From NCBI GenBank assembly GCA_035358715.1, contig DAOPPX010000057.1:1-34538 (forward strand): a stretch of DNA of 34,538 nucleotides, written 5' to 3'. A program made the position numbers and the translations under genes. Shown one piece after another: positions 1 through 9,500 of the stretch. The first letter of the stretch is position 1; each line of letters begins with the position of its first letter. The notes beneath the pieces were generated by a model. It worked only from the letters and a program-made list of their open reading frames with translations. It was not told where the DNA came from and searched no databases. Source of the DNA: UBA8199 sp035358715. GTDB lineage: Bacteria; Verrucomicrobiota; Verrucomicrobiia; Limisphaerales; UBA8199.

Positions 1-237
1 GGAGAGAGTGTTTTCATGTTCATCTATATAGGTCCACAAACCGTGTTACATGGGGAAAACCTCCTGTTACGGGCCTCGCCACGGCGGCGGCTTGGTCAAG
101 TGGCGGGCGAGGGGAGAGAATTCCCCGAAAACGGCTTTTCGCGCTTTGGCCGCTGAACCACCGTGAGGCAAACAGAGGGCTGCTTGCGCTTTTCAATTGC
201 CGCTTGCACCGGCCCTTTGGCGGATTAACCTTTCAGC

Positions 238-1065
238 GTGGATTGGCTGACTGACCGACACCTTTTCCTGCTGGCTGTGGCCATTTACGGGCTCAGCATG
301 GTTTATTCGGTGTTCCTGTGGCGAAACGGGTTCCGCCGGGACAACCGCATCAATTACCTGCTGCTGCTGGTTGGCTTTGGCCTGCACACCGCGGCGATGC
401 TGCAGCGCGGGTTTCACCTGGGCCGCTGCCCCGTTACCAATCTTTACGAGGCTACGCTCTTCATCATGTGGGCGATCGTGGCGGGCTATTTGGTGATCGG
501 CCTGTGGGCGCGCCTGCGGTTCCTCGGCGCTTTTGCCTCGCCGGTCCTCTTGGCCATCGGGGTCTTTGCCCTGATGCCCAGCCTCGACACCCCGCCCAGC
601 GCCCGGCCCGGGCTGGCGACCGTCTGGACGAGCCTGCACGCTGCGCTGCTGTCGCTCTCCTACGGCGCGTTTGGTCTCAGCGCCGTGGCGGCCCTGATGT
701 TCCTTACCCAGGAGCGCAATCTGAAGTTTAACAAGCTGCGGGCGATCTTCTCGCTCCTGCCCCCCATCCAGCGGCTGGAGGCGGCGGCGGAACGGCTGCT
801 GGCCATCGGGTTTGTTTGCCTGACGATCGGGCTGGCGGTCGGCGTGTTGGCCCTGGCCCGCCTGGACCATCCCCAGGCTTACCGCGGCGACCCGAAGATC
901 GTTTGGTCCATGGGCGTCTGGCTGCTTTACCTGGGCTTGATCATCCTCCGCTGGCGCTTCGCCCAGGGCGGGCGCCGCTTCGCCCTGAGCGCCGTCGGCA
1001 GCTTCCTCTTCGTGCTGCTGACCTTCTGGGGCACCAATGTCCTGTCGCCCCTTCATAACCCCTAA
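238..1065 (+). CDS. HemX/CcsA-family integral membrane protein (cytochrome c assembly-like)
   Basis: A 275-residue, strongly hydrophobic protein with about eight predicted membrane segments. It carries the family motif GRCPVTNLYEATLF after the second segment, a conserved His in WTSLHAALLSLSYG, and a C-terminal LHNP. The tryptophan-rich haem-binding WWD motif of true CcsA/CcmC haem handlers is not seen, so it fits the HemX branch better, whose members modulate glutamyl-tRNA reductase levels in Bacillus. The GTG start at 238 has no clear Shine-Dalgarno; the preceding 237 bases show no gene. The stop (TAA 1063-1065) lies one base before the hemA ATG, implying translational coupling. The hemX-hemA-hemC order matches the classical hem operon. 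The family is clear; regulator versus c-type cytochrome assembly role is inferred from context. Confidence 0.8.
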   Translation: MDWLTDRHLFLLAVAIYGLSMVYSVFLWRNGFRRDNRINYLLLLVGFGLHTAAMLQRGFHLGRCPVTNLYEATLFIMWAIVAGYLVIGLWARLRFLGAFASPVLLAIGVFALMPSLDTPPSARPGLATVWTSLHAALLSLSYGAFGLSAVAALMFLTQERNLKFNKLRAIFSLLPPIQRLEAAAERLLAIGFVCLTIGLAVGVLALARLDHPQAYRGDPKIVWSMGVWLLYLGLIILRWRFAQGGRRFALSAVGSFLFVLLTFWGTNVLSPLHNP

Positions 1066-1066
1066 C

Positions 1067-2140
1067 ATGCCGATCGTCGTCATAGGCCTGAGCCATCACT
1101 CCGCGCCCGTGGCGGTGCGCGAGCGCTTTGCGTTTGACGAGGCGGGCTTGCCGTCGGCCCTGGAGTCGCTTCGCGGCTCGGGCGCCGCCGACGAGGCAGT
1201 CATCCTGTCCACCTGCAACCGCGTCGAAATCTACGCCGCCACGCCGATGGAGCCCTCCCGCGCCTTTGCCGCGCTCCGGGAATTCCTGGTCGCGTCCCAG
1301 GACTGCCACGACCAACTGGCCGGCGAGCTTTACGCGCTGAGCGAGCCGCAAAGCGTCCAACATCTCTTCCGCGTCGCCTGCGGCCTGGACTCGATGGTGC
1401 TTGGGGAGACGGAGGTTCTGGGCCAGCTTAAGCGCGCGTACGATCTCGCCCTCCAGCACGGCCATACCGGCGCCCGGCTCAACAAGGCCTTCCAGCGCGC
1501 CTTCAACGTCGCCAAGCGCATCCGCACCGAAACCGGCATCCAGCGCGGCAGTGTCTCCGTCGGGTCGGTCGCCGTCGAGCTGGCGCAGAAGGTCTTCAGT
1601 CGGCTGAGCGACCGCGACGTGCTGGTCGTCGGCGCGGGCGACACGAGCGAGAAGACCGCCCGCGCACTGGTCTCGCGCGGCGCCCGCAGCCTCGCGGTGG
1701 CCAACCGTTCGCACGACAAGGCGCTCGCCCTGGCCCATGAACTGGGCGGACGCGCCGTGCCTTTCGGGGATTGGACCGGCGAATTCGCGCGCGTTGACAT
1801 CGTCATCACCAGCACCTCGGCACCGCATTACATCCTCGACCGCGCCCGGCTGGCGCCGCTGCTCAAGGCGCGCCGCAACCGCCCCCTGCTGCTCATTGAC
1901 CTCGCCGTGCCCCGCGACATCGAGCCCGAAGTCAACTTCCTGGAAAACGTCTATCTCTACAACATAGACGACCTGCAGACGATTGCCGACGATTACCTCA
2001 AACAGCGCCAGCAGGAGGTGGCCCGTTGCGAGCAGATCATCCGCGAAAAGGCGCAGGCGGTGCTGGAACATGCGGGGGGAACGCCTTGGGCTCAGCTCGT
2101 GAAGCCCGGGACCGCTGCTGCCAATCGCGCCACGTGTTGA
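1067..2140 (+). CDS. hemA: Glutamyl-tRNA reductase, lacking the C-terminal dimerisation domain
   Basis: Reduces glutamyl-tRNA(Glu) to glutamate-1-semialdehyde with NADPH, the first committed step of C5 tetrapyrrole synthesis. From the ATG at 1067 the protein is 357 residues. It starts MPIVVIGLSHHSAPVAVRE and has the catalytic Cys50 in ILSTCNRVEIYA, the GLDSMVLGETEVLGQ motif near residue 110, a nucleotide-binding VLVVGAGDTSEKTA, and LLLIDLAVPRDIEP. An upstream in-frame ATG at 1037 lies inside hemX and is unlikely. Typical bacterial enzymes are about 410-450 residues. This one stops soon after the start of the long spinal helix (DDLQTIADDYLKQRQQEV), so the terminal dimerisation domain of about 80-100 residues is absent. 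Only 40 bases separate its stop from hemC, so a simple frameshift cannot hide that domain. Confidence 0.93.
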   Translation: MPIVVIGLSHHSAPVAVRERFAFDEAGLPSALESLRGSGAADEAVILSTCNRVEIYAATPMEPSRAFAALREFLVASQDCHDQLAGELYALSEPQSVQHLFRVACGLDSMVLGETEVLGQLKRAYDLALQHGHTGARLNKAFQRAFNVAKRIRTETGIQRGSVSVGSVAVELAQKVFSRLSDRDVLVVGAGDTSEKTARALVSRGARSLAVANRSHDKALALAHELGGRAVPFGDWTGEFARVDIVITSTSAPHYILDRARLAPLLKARRNRPLLLIDLAVPRDIEPEVNFLENVYLYNIDDLQTIADDYLKQRQQEVARCEQIIREKAQAVLEHAGGTPWAQLVKPGTAAANRATC

Positions 2141-2180
2141 CCCTTTCTGACACGCACCGCGCGCCACGCCCCAGTCCCCC

Positions 2181-3206
2181 ATGCTTTCCGCCCGCCCCAT
2201 CACAATCGCCACCCGCGGCAGCGCCCTGGCGCTCGCCCAGGCCAATCTTGTCCTGGCCCAGTGCCGCGCTGCGTTCCCGAAACTGAGTTTCGAGCTGAAG
2301 ATCATCAAGACCACGGGCGACAAACTCCAGACCGCCTCCCTGGCGCAGGAAGGCAAGAGCCTGCCCAAGGGCCTCTTCACCAAGGAACTCGAAGTTGCCC
2401 TCCTCAAGCATCGCGCCGACCTGGCGGTGCACAGCCTCAAAGACCTGCCCACCGAATTGCCCCCGGGCCTCAGCCTGGGCGCCGTCGGCAAACGCGCTGA
2501 CGTGCGCGACGTGTTGATCTACCGCGACGCCGACTACCTTCGCGCCGCCGAAGCCGACGCCGAGGCCGTCGAATGGTCGCCCGGCCAATCCGCGCGACGC
2601 GGGTTCAAACCCGGCCTGGCAGTGGCGGACCTCCCGGCGGGCGCGGTGGTCGCGACCAGTAGCACCCGGCGAAAGGCCCAGTTGCTCGCGCTCAATCCCC
2701 GCCTCAAAGTCCCCGACATCCGCGGCAACGTGGTCACCCGCCTGCAAAAGCTGGCCGAGCGGCCTGACTTGGACGCTACCGTGCTGGCGCTGGCCGGCCT
2801 GGCGCGCCTCGACTTCCACATCACCCCGCCCGGCCGCCTCCAGGGCGATGCCGTGCCGGAGGGCCTGCTGGCAACAGTCCTCGACACGGAGGTAATGCTG
2901 CCTTGCGTCGGCCAGGGCGCGATTGGCATCGAGATTCGCGCCGGCGACGAGCGCATCGCGTCAATCTGCGAGCGGCTCAACCACTTCAACACCCGGCAAT
3001 GCGTCCTGGCCGAGCGCGCCTTCCTGGCCGCAATGGGAGGCGGCTGCCAAAGCCCCGTCGCCGCCTACGCCGAAGTGGTGGACAGCCGCCTCCACCTGCG
3101 CGCCCTCTCCTTCACAGCCGGACCGGTTCGCCGCGCGGAGATAAAGGGGCCGCCCAAGGAAGCTATCGAACTTGGACAACAAATAGCCGCCCAGCTAAAA
3201 GGCTGA
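2181..3206 (+). CDS. hemC: Porphobilinogen deaminase (hydroxymethylbilane synthase)
   Basis: Polymerises four porphobilinogen units into hydroxymethylbilane, downstream of HemA in the same cytoplasmic pathway. The 341 residues show the N-terminal ITIATRGSALALAQA motif, KGLFTKELEVALL, the HSLKDLPTELPPGL motif, ATSSTRRKAQLLALNP, the RGNVVTRLQKL signature, and the dipyrromethane-cofactor Cys289 in AAMGGGCQSPVAA. Family members are usually about 310 residues. The excess lies mainly in a segment of about 25 residues between VLIYRD and LPAGAVVATSS (around residues 115-150), which is not part of the usual core. The ATG at 2181 begins 40 bases after hemA with no strong Shine-Dalgarno. Third member of the hemX-hemA-hemC operon. 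Confidence 0.95.
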   Translation: MLSARPITIATRGSALALAQANLVLAQCRAAFPKLSFELKIIKTTGDKLQTASLAQEGKSLPKGLFTKELEVALLKHRADLAVHSLKDLPTELPPGLSLGAVGKRADVRDVLIYRDADYLRAAEADAEAVEWSPGQSARRGFKPGLAVADLPAGAVVATSSTRRKAQLLALNPRLKVPDIRGNVVTRLQKLAERPDLDATVLALAGLARLDFHITPPGRLQGDAVPEGLLATVLDTEVMLPCVGQGAIGIEIRAGDERIASICERLNHFNTRQCVLAERAFLAAMGGGCQSPVAAYAEVVDSRLHLRALSFTAGPVRRAEIKGPPKEAIELGQQIAAQLKG

Positions 3207-3276
3207 AGCCAATCCCGCAGACCCAACGGACCCGCAGACCCGGACAGTTCACCCCTACGCGCCGGCCAAACATATT

Positions 3277-3282
3277 AGGAGG
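3277..3282 (+). promoter_or_regulatory. Perfect AGGAGG Shine-Dalgarno upstream of the DUF2723-TPR gene
   Basis: AGGAGG is a full anti-Shine-Dalgarno match in a window where most genes have weak sites. It stands 2 bases before an in-frame TTG (3285), 11 bases before an in-frame GTG (3294) and 44 bases before the ATG (3327). The TTG is too close for normal initiation and the GTG slightly far, so the site raises the possibility that translation starts at 3294 rather than 3327. Confidence 0.4.
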
Positions 3283-3326
3283 CATTGACCGCAGTGGTCT
3301 GCTTCAATAGAGTCACCCGCGGAAGC

Positions 3327-6300
3327 ATGAACGCCGAATCCTCCTCCAGAACCGAGCGCCGCTTCGCGCTCGACCGCCTGCCGTGGGTGGTTGGCGCGGT
3401 CGCCCTGGTGGTGTACCTGGCCACCCTCAACCACTGGGTGACTCTGGACAGCCTCGCGCTGGTAAGCCGGGTCAACGGTTGGGACTGGCAGCCCGTGCTC
3501 TCCCAGCCGCTGCTGTTCCTGCTGACCTTGCCGTTCCGTCTGCTGCCGGCCCAGTGGGTGCCGCTGGCGCTCAACGCGTTCACCGCCGCTTGCGCCGCCC
3601 TGACCCTCCTGACCCTGGCGCGCTCCGTGGCGTTGCTGCCCCACAACCGGCTGCCGCAGCAGCGCGAACTGGTCCGGGACCCGCACGCCCTGCTCACGGT
3701 GCCCCGGGCGTGGATACCGATTGTCCTGGCGGCCATCGCGCTGGGGCTGCAATTGACTTTCTGGGAGCACGCCATCAGCGCCTCCGGCGAAATGCTGGAT
3801 CTGCTGGTGTTCGCCTGCGTGGTCCGGTGCCTGCTCGAACACCGCCTCGACGCGCGGCCATCTTGGCTGGACCGGGCCGCGCTTCTCTTTGGAGCCGCCA
3901 TGGCCAACAACTGGGCGATGGCCGGCTTCCTGCCGCTCTTCGTGGTGGCGCTCGTCCGAACCAAGCACTTCAGCTTCTTCCGTCGGAGCACGCTCCGGCG
4001 CATGGACCAATCAAGATGGCGCAAAGTCAAATCCGCTCTGGCCGACGATATGCGCTTCTTCCTGCGCATGGTGCTGTTCGGGCTGGCGGGCCTGTCGCTC
4101 TTTCTCTTGCCGGCGCTGGTGCAGTCGCTTTCCCCGCATTCCGCCCTCGGTTTCTGGCCGGCGCTGCAAGAGTCCGCGGCGGTTTACGAGGCATCCCTCC
4201 GCGTGATTTACCGCGTGTTCTTCCGTTACCACCGCGACATCGCTCTGCTGCTGGCCGCCGGCTCGCTGCTGCCCATCTTCCTGCTGAGCATTCGCTGGCG
4301 CAGGCTGGGCGGCGGCCTGGGCCGCGTCCGGTTGGACCCGGCCATGTTCATCATGCACCTTGCGCATGCCTTTCTCCTGGCGCTCTGCCTCTGGATTGTC
4401 TGCGGCGCGCCCTTCAGCCCGCGCCAGATCGGCCGGGAAAACGGCATCCCTTTGCCGTTCCTGACGTTTTACTACCTCACCGCCCTGAGCATCGGCTATT
4501 ACAGCGGCTTCTTCCTCCTGTTTGTCGGCCCTGCAATGCTCCATCGCCTCAGCCCGCGCCAGACCTTTCGCCGCGCGCTTTACCTGGCGGCCACCAAAGC
4601 CGCCGCTGCTCTGCCCGTCTTGTTGCTGGCCGGGTTGCTCCTGGTGAACATCCCCGCAATCCGCACCCTCCATGCGCCGCATCTCGACCGTTATGCCCGC
4701 CTGGCTGCGGATTGGCTGCCGCCGGAGGGGGCCGTCGTGCTCAGTGATGACCCGGGCCACCTCAAACTCCTGCGCGCCGCGCTGAGCCGCGAAGGCACCG
4801 CGGAACGCTATCTGCAGGTGGAAACACGCAGCCTGCCGCTGCCCGCCTACCGCGACTGGCTTAGCCGGAAATACCCTGACCGCTGGCCGGCCCCTGCCCC
4901 GGCCGCGCTGGGCCTGTCCAACCCCGATGCGCCCCTGAACCCCGTGGAAGTGGTGCAACTGCTGGATCGCGTTGTGCAGAGCAACCGCGTCTACTGCTTC
5001 CCGCCCGCCTTTGGGGCGATGCTCAATCGTTTCTACCCGCAGCCCCTGGGCCTGATACAGGAAATGAAGGACTATCCCTCCAGGAACCTCAGCGCACCAC
5101 CGCTGACCCCCGCGGAGCTGGCGGCCAACCAGGACTTCTGGCGGAATGCCATCCCGGCAGTCGTTAAGCCGGTGCTCCGACTCGCTTCCCAACCCGAACT
5201 CCCGCGATCCGGCTTCTCCAAATGGTTGATGAAAACGGCGCGCCTTCAAACGCCCCCGCCGGCCGGCGCCACACTGCTCGCCGTCTGGTATTCCCGCGCC
5301 CTGAACCACTGGGGCGTGACCCTTCAGCGAAATAACCAATGGAAGGAGGCGGCCTCCTGCTTCGAGCTGGCCTTGGAATTGAATGCCGAAAACCTCCCGG
5401 CCCGGCTCAATCTCCAGTGCAACAGCAACCTGCTGGCGCGCCAGGAAATGACCGTCGTCCCGGACTCGCCCATCGAGGACCAGTTCGGCAAGTACCGCAG
5501 TGTGCTCCAACTGCTCGCCGACAACGGCCCGTTCGACGAGCCGAACTCCTGCTTCAAACTGGGCCTGGGGCTCTCCCGCAGCGGCATGCTCCGCCAGGCC
5601 TGCCAGCAATTCGAACGCGTCAAGGAACTGGCGCCGAACTTCCTTCCCGCGCGCCTCCTGCTCGCCGATATCTGCGCCGACGGCTTGAATCCCGCCCAGG
5701 CGCTCCGATGGGTGGATGAGATAAAAGCCGACCCCGCCTTCCAACCGCTCGGGTTGACCAACGAGGTCAACTTGACCCTGACAGAAGCCAAGGCGTGGTT
5801 CGCCCTCACCAACCGGCCCAAGGCCGAAGGCATCATCTACGCCATGCTGGCCACCCCCCCCCGCGATCCCTTCGTATTCGACCGCGCCATAGCCGGCTTG
5901 ATGGCGCATGGGAGCCACTCGGAGGCCATCCGGATCATAGACCGGCACCTGCAACTCGCTCCCAATGATGCCGAGGTCCTCGCCAGCAAGGGCATGCTCC
6001 ACCTCCTAATGAACCAGTCCTCCAACGCCATACCGCCGCTCACTCGCGCCCTCTCCCTGACCAATACCTACGAAATCCGCCGCAACCTGGCGCTGGCCTA
6101 TCTGCGCGCCGGCCAGTTGGACGCCGCCGAAGCTGAATGCAAAGCCATCCTCGAAGCCTTTCCCGCCGCCTACAGCACTTACTCCGGACTGGCCGAAATC
6201 GCCCTGCAAAGAAAGGACACCAACGCGGCCATCCGCTATTTCAAGCAGCACCTTGCCAAGACCGACGCCAATACTGACGAGGCCAGGCATGTCGCCGCGA

Positions 6301-6332
6301 TGCTGAAGTCGCTCCAGCCTGGACGCCGTTAA
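3327..6332 (+). CDS. DUF2723 (TMEM260/protein O-mannosyltransferase-like) membrane protein with C-terminal TPRs
   Basis: About 1001 residues from the ATG at 3327. Residues 19-450 are hydrophobic with around ten membrane segments and resemble DUF2723: an early loop Asp (Asp41 in WVTLDSLALV) after the first helix, and the FWEHAISASGEMLDLL segment that matches the usual W..a..aEvy.l motif. A periplasmic-type globular region follows (about 460-650). From about residue 655 to the end there are TPR helices, for example WKEAASCFELALELNAENLPARLNL and the repeats near LAPNDAEVLASKGML. DUF2723 proteins are GT-C-like and are suspected glycosyltransferases; substrate and activity here are unknown. GTG 3294 is an alternative start supported by an AGGAGG at 3277. 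It follows hemC by 120 bases and may be a separate transcription unit. Confidence 0.75.
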   Translation: MNAESSSRTERRFALDRLPWVVGAVALVVYLATLNHWVTLDSLALVSRVNGWDWQPVLSQPLLFLLTLPFRLLPAQWVPLALNAFTAACAALTLLTLARSVALLPHNRLPQQRELVRDPHALLTVPRAWIPIVLAAIALGLQLTFWEHAISASGEMLDLLVFACVVRCLLEHRLDARPSWLDRAALLFGAAMANNWAMAGFLPLFVVALVRTKHFSFFRRSTLRRMDQSRWRKVKSALADDMRFFLRMVLFGLAGLSLFLLPALVQSLSPHSALGFWPALQESAAVYEASLRVIYRVFFRYHRDIALLLAAGSLLPIFLLSIRWRRLGGGLGRVRLDPAMFIMHLAHAFLLALCLWIVCGAPFSPRQIGRENGIPLPFLTFYYLTALSIGYYSGFFLLFVGPAMLHRLSPRQTFRRALYLAATKAAAALPVLLLAGLLLVNIPAIRTLHAPHLDRYARLAADWLPPEGAVVLSDDPGHLKLLRAALSREGTAERYLQVETRSLPLPAYRDWLSRKYPDRWPAPAPAALGLSNPDAPLNPVEVVQLLDRVVQSNRVYCFPPAFGAMLNRFYPQPLGLIQEMKDYPSRNLSAPPLTPAELAANQDFWRNAIPAVVKPVLRLASQPELPRSGFSKWLMKTARLQTPPPAGATLLAVWYSRALNHWGVTLQRNNQWKEAASCFELALELNAENLPARLNLQCNSNLLARQEMTVVPDSPIEDQFGKYRSVLQLLADNGPFDEPNSCFKLGLGLSRSGMLRQACQQFERVKELAPNFLPARLLLADICADGLNPAQALRWVDEIKADPAFQPLGLTNEVNLTLTEAKAWFALTNRPKAEGIIYAMLATPPRDPFVFDRAIAGLMAHGSHSEAIRIIDRHLQLAPNDAEVLASKGMLHLLMNQSSNAIPPLTRALSLTNTYEIRRNLALAYLRAGQLDAAEAECKAILEAFPAAYSTYSGLAEIALQRKDTNAAIRYFKQHLAKTDANTDEARHVAAMLKSLQPGRR

Positions 6333-6342
6333 GCCCACAAAG

Positions 6343-6371
6343 CAACTCCCCCTCGCCCCTTCCGAAGGGGA
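6343..6371 (+). repeat. Dispersed GC-rich repeat, copy 1
   Basis: The segment ending CCCCTTCCGAAGGGG carries a short inner palindrome and follows the DUF2723-TPR stop directly. About 28 bases of it recur in inverted orientation at 10737-10765. The extension to 6390 (GGGCAGGGGTGAGGGGA) is found only here. Such text is common between genes of large GC-rich bacterial genomes; the function is unknown. It could act as a transcript-end hairpin, but no T-tract follows. Confidence 0.6.
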
Positions 6372-6472
6372 GAGGGCAGGGGTGAGGGGACTGCCCAGTC
6401 GTAGAATCATGCAGTTCCAATCTGGAAGTGGTGTGAGATGCTCCGGCAAGCCCGGATACTTCACACCCAACA

Positions 6473-6538
6473 CCGCGTGAGGGCACGCGGCCTACAGGAA
6501 TGGGGGTGTTTGGCTGTAGGCCGCGTGCCCTCACGCGG
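6473..6538. repeat. Long palindrome (REPIN-like), 25-bp stem and 16-nt loop
   Basis: Arms 6473-6497 and 6514-6538 are perfect reverse complements. Each arm is itself partly palindromic (CGCGTG AGGG CACGCG), so the element can fold as one long hairpin or as two short ones. The right arm reads GTAG followed by the palindrome, which is the usual layout of REP sequences. It lies between the convergent ends of the DUF2723-TPR gene and the beta-helix gene, where it could act as a bidirectional terminator-like structure, although no U-tract is visible. Confidence 0.8.
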
Positions 6539-6578
6539 CGCATTGTGGCCGTTTCCATCGGAGTCTGGAGTATTCGGC

Positions 6579-9500
6579 CTATTCCCCCACCCCGACTCGG
6601 TAGTAGAGCGGGGCCAGGTGGGCCGCATTGGTATCCGTGTAACTGGTGGCGCCGGCCTGGCCCGCCAGGTTGGTCGCCACGAGCCCAAACGGCGGTTGCG
6701 CCGAGAGATTGGTGCCGCGCAACAGGTAGTACTCCACCCCGGCCACGCTCTGCCAGGTCACTGTCACGTCGGTCCCGGCGGGCAACGCGGACAACAGGCG
6801 CAACGCCGAGAGCGCGTTGGTGGGATCGGTCTGGCAACGCCACTCCTGCCAGTTGTTGTGGCCGTCGGTGTCGCTGTGCGCGTAGTCGCTTGATCCGTCA
6901 CTGCGCAGGCCGTATTGCCAGAGCCAGGCGCTAAAGCCGCTCAGACCAGCGCCCTGGAACTCGTAGGCGCCAACGTCCACCCTGCCGCCGGCGATGCGCG
7001 GGAGGCCGTCCAAGTCAGCCAGGCCGGGAGCGTAGAGGTTATTGCCGGCGTTGACGCAGGGGGAGTTGGTTTGGAGACGCAGGTTGCTCCACCCATTGGT
7101 GTTCACAAACCTGGGCTCATCGCTGAAATTGCCCGTGCCCGCAGGCAGCGGCGTCGTGCAGGAATAGTTGAAACCGCAGTTGAGGTGGTTTGGGCCGTTG
7201 GGAGCCGAATTGTAATACACAATGCAGTTGTTCAGGGTGCCACTATTCGCCCCGCCACCCCAGTCGGCGGAGTTGTCGCTCAAGGTGCAGTTATTCAGGA
7301 TGCTCCCATACGCCCCGCCACCATCGTACCAGGCCGAGTTGCCGCTCAAGGTGCAGTTGTTCAGGGTGCCACCACACGCCCCGCCACCATTGTAGGCCCA
7401 GTTGCCGCTCAAGGTGCAGTTGTTCAGGGTGCCACCAGACGCCCCGCCGCCATCCACGGCCNNNNNNNNNNNNNNNNNNNNNNNNNNNNNNNNNNNNNNN
7501 NNNNNNNNNNNNNNNNNNNNNNNNNNNNNNNNNNNNNNNNNNNNNNNNNNNNNNNNNNNNNGAGTTGCCGCTCAAGGTGCAGTTGTTCAGGGTGCAACCA
7601 GACGCCCCGCCCCCAGGTTGATAATAGGCCGAGTTGCCGCTCAAGGTGCAGTTGTTCAGGGTGCAACCAGACGCCCCGCCCCCAGCTTGGTAGGCCGAGT
7701 TGCCGCTCAAGGTGCAGTTGTTCAGGGTGCTTCCATCCGCCCCGCCGCCAGCTTCGGCCGAGTTGCCGCTCAAGGTGCAGTTGTTCAGGGTACCAGAATA
7801 CGCCCCACCGCCAATGTAGTAGGCCGAGTTGCCGCTCAAAGTGCAATTGCTGACCACCCCCGACGGCTCACACCATGCTCCGCCGCCGCTCATCTCCTTG
7901 TCAGAGTCCCCAGGCCACCTTCGCGTGTGGCCGTTGGTCAAGGTAAACCCGCTCAGCACCGCGTTGGGCCCCACATACACGCACCGAATCGCCGCATCCC
8001 CATTCCCCGTCTCCGCCACCGCGCACCCTTCTATGACTGCCAGCAGCGGGCCGTTGACACTGCGCACTGTCACCACCTTGTCAATGACCACGCGGTTGGT
8101 CATCGTCTCATACACGGCCCGGCCGCCCGTGGCATAGACGCCGTCGGCAACGACAATCTCCTCTCCGTCCACTGCCACGTCTATGGCGTCCTGAATGCTG
8201 GTCGCGGCGGTGGCCCACGAATTGTAGGGAGCCAACGGGTTGCTGTTGGTCATTGTCACATAATGCACAGGCTGAAGTTCATACGCTCCCACATCCACCG
8301 TGTCGCCGTTGATGCGCGGGTTGCCGTCCAAGTCAGTCGCGCCGACAACATAAGCATTGTTGCCCGCGTTGATGCAGGGTGAGTTGGCCTGGAGCCGCAG
8401 ATTGCTCCACCCATTGGTGTTCACAAACCGGGGCTCTTCGGTGAAATTGCCCGTGCCCGCAGGCAGCGGCGTCGTGCAGGAATAGTTTAAGATGCAGTCG
8501 TAGTGGTTTGGGCCGTTGGGAGCCGAATTGTAATACACAATGCAGTTGTTCAGGGTGCCACTATTCGCCCCGCCACCCCAGTCGGCGGAGTTGTCGCTCA
8601 AGGTGCAGTTATTCAGGATGCTCCCATACGCCCCGCCACCATCGTACCAGGCCGAGTTGCCGCTCAAGGTGCAGTTGTTCAGGGTGCCACCAGACGCCCC
8701 GCCGCCATAGTAGTAGGCCGAGTTGCCGCTCAAGGTGCAGTTGTTCAGGGTGCCACCAGACGCCCCGCCGCCAATGTCGGCCGAGTTGTCGCTCAAGGTG
8801 CAGTCGTTTAGGGTGCTGCGATCCGCCCCGCCGCCATACATGGCCCAGTTGCCGCTCAAGTTGCAGTTGTTCAGGGTGCCATAAAACGCCCCGCCGCCAG
8901 AATCGTAGGCCGAGTTGTTGCTCAAGTTGCAGTTATTCAGGTCGGCATGAAAGGCCCCGCCGCCGGAGCCAAGGTAGCCGGCCGAGTTGCCGTTCAAGTT
9001 GCAGTTGTTCAGGGTGCCACCAGACGCCCCGCCGCCAGAGTAGGCCGAGTTGTTGCTCAAGTTGCAGTTATTCAGGTCGGCATGAAAGGCCCCGCCGCCC
9101 TCGCCGCCCTCGTAGAGTTGGCCGGTATACTCATCATAGTAGCAGAAGTAGGCCGAGTTGCCGCTCAAGGTGCAGTTGTTCAGGGTGCCATCAAACGCCC
9201 CGCCACCAGAGCCGGAGGCCAAGTTGCCGCTCAAGGTGCAGTTGCTGACCACCCCAGACGGCTCACACCATACTCCGCTGCCGCAGCACTCTTTGTAATA
9301 GTCCCCATCCCTCCGCGTGTGACCGTTGGTCAAGGTAAACCCGCTCAGCACCGCGTTGGTCCCCACGTACGCGCACCGAATCGCCCCATCCCCAACTCCG
9401 GTCCCCGCCACCGCGCGGCCTTCGATGACCGTCAGCAGCGGGCCGTTGACGCTGTGCACTGTCACTGCTTTGTTGATGGCCACGCGATTGGTCATCGTGC

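Noticed and set aside
941..2491. 516-codon minus-strand open frame across hemA
   Set aside because: Antisense to hemX, hemA and hemC, which have clear catalytic motifs; shadow frame.
4011..6002. 663-codon minus-strand open frame
   Set aside because: Antisense to the DUF2723-TPR gene, rich in Gln, Gly and Arg as in other shadow frames; no recognisable motif.
6579..7461. Frame break in the beta-helix gene suggesting a pseudogene
   Set aside because: The break coincides with the 100-N gap of arbitrary length. Both sides carry intact repeat units and a normal C-terminus.
8508..9248. Plus-strand cysteine-rich open frame with SCRSRCSCSGC repeats
   Set aside because: It is the antisense reading of the beta-helix repeat array; the periodic cysteines arise from the repeat itself.
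7562..9250. Regular repeats of about 65-75 bp with variable parts, CRISPR-like at first sight
   Set aside because: The repeats encode LNNCTLSGNS units in one continuous reverse-strand frame, and the variable parts are also coding. No cas genes are nearby.
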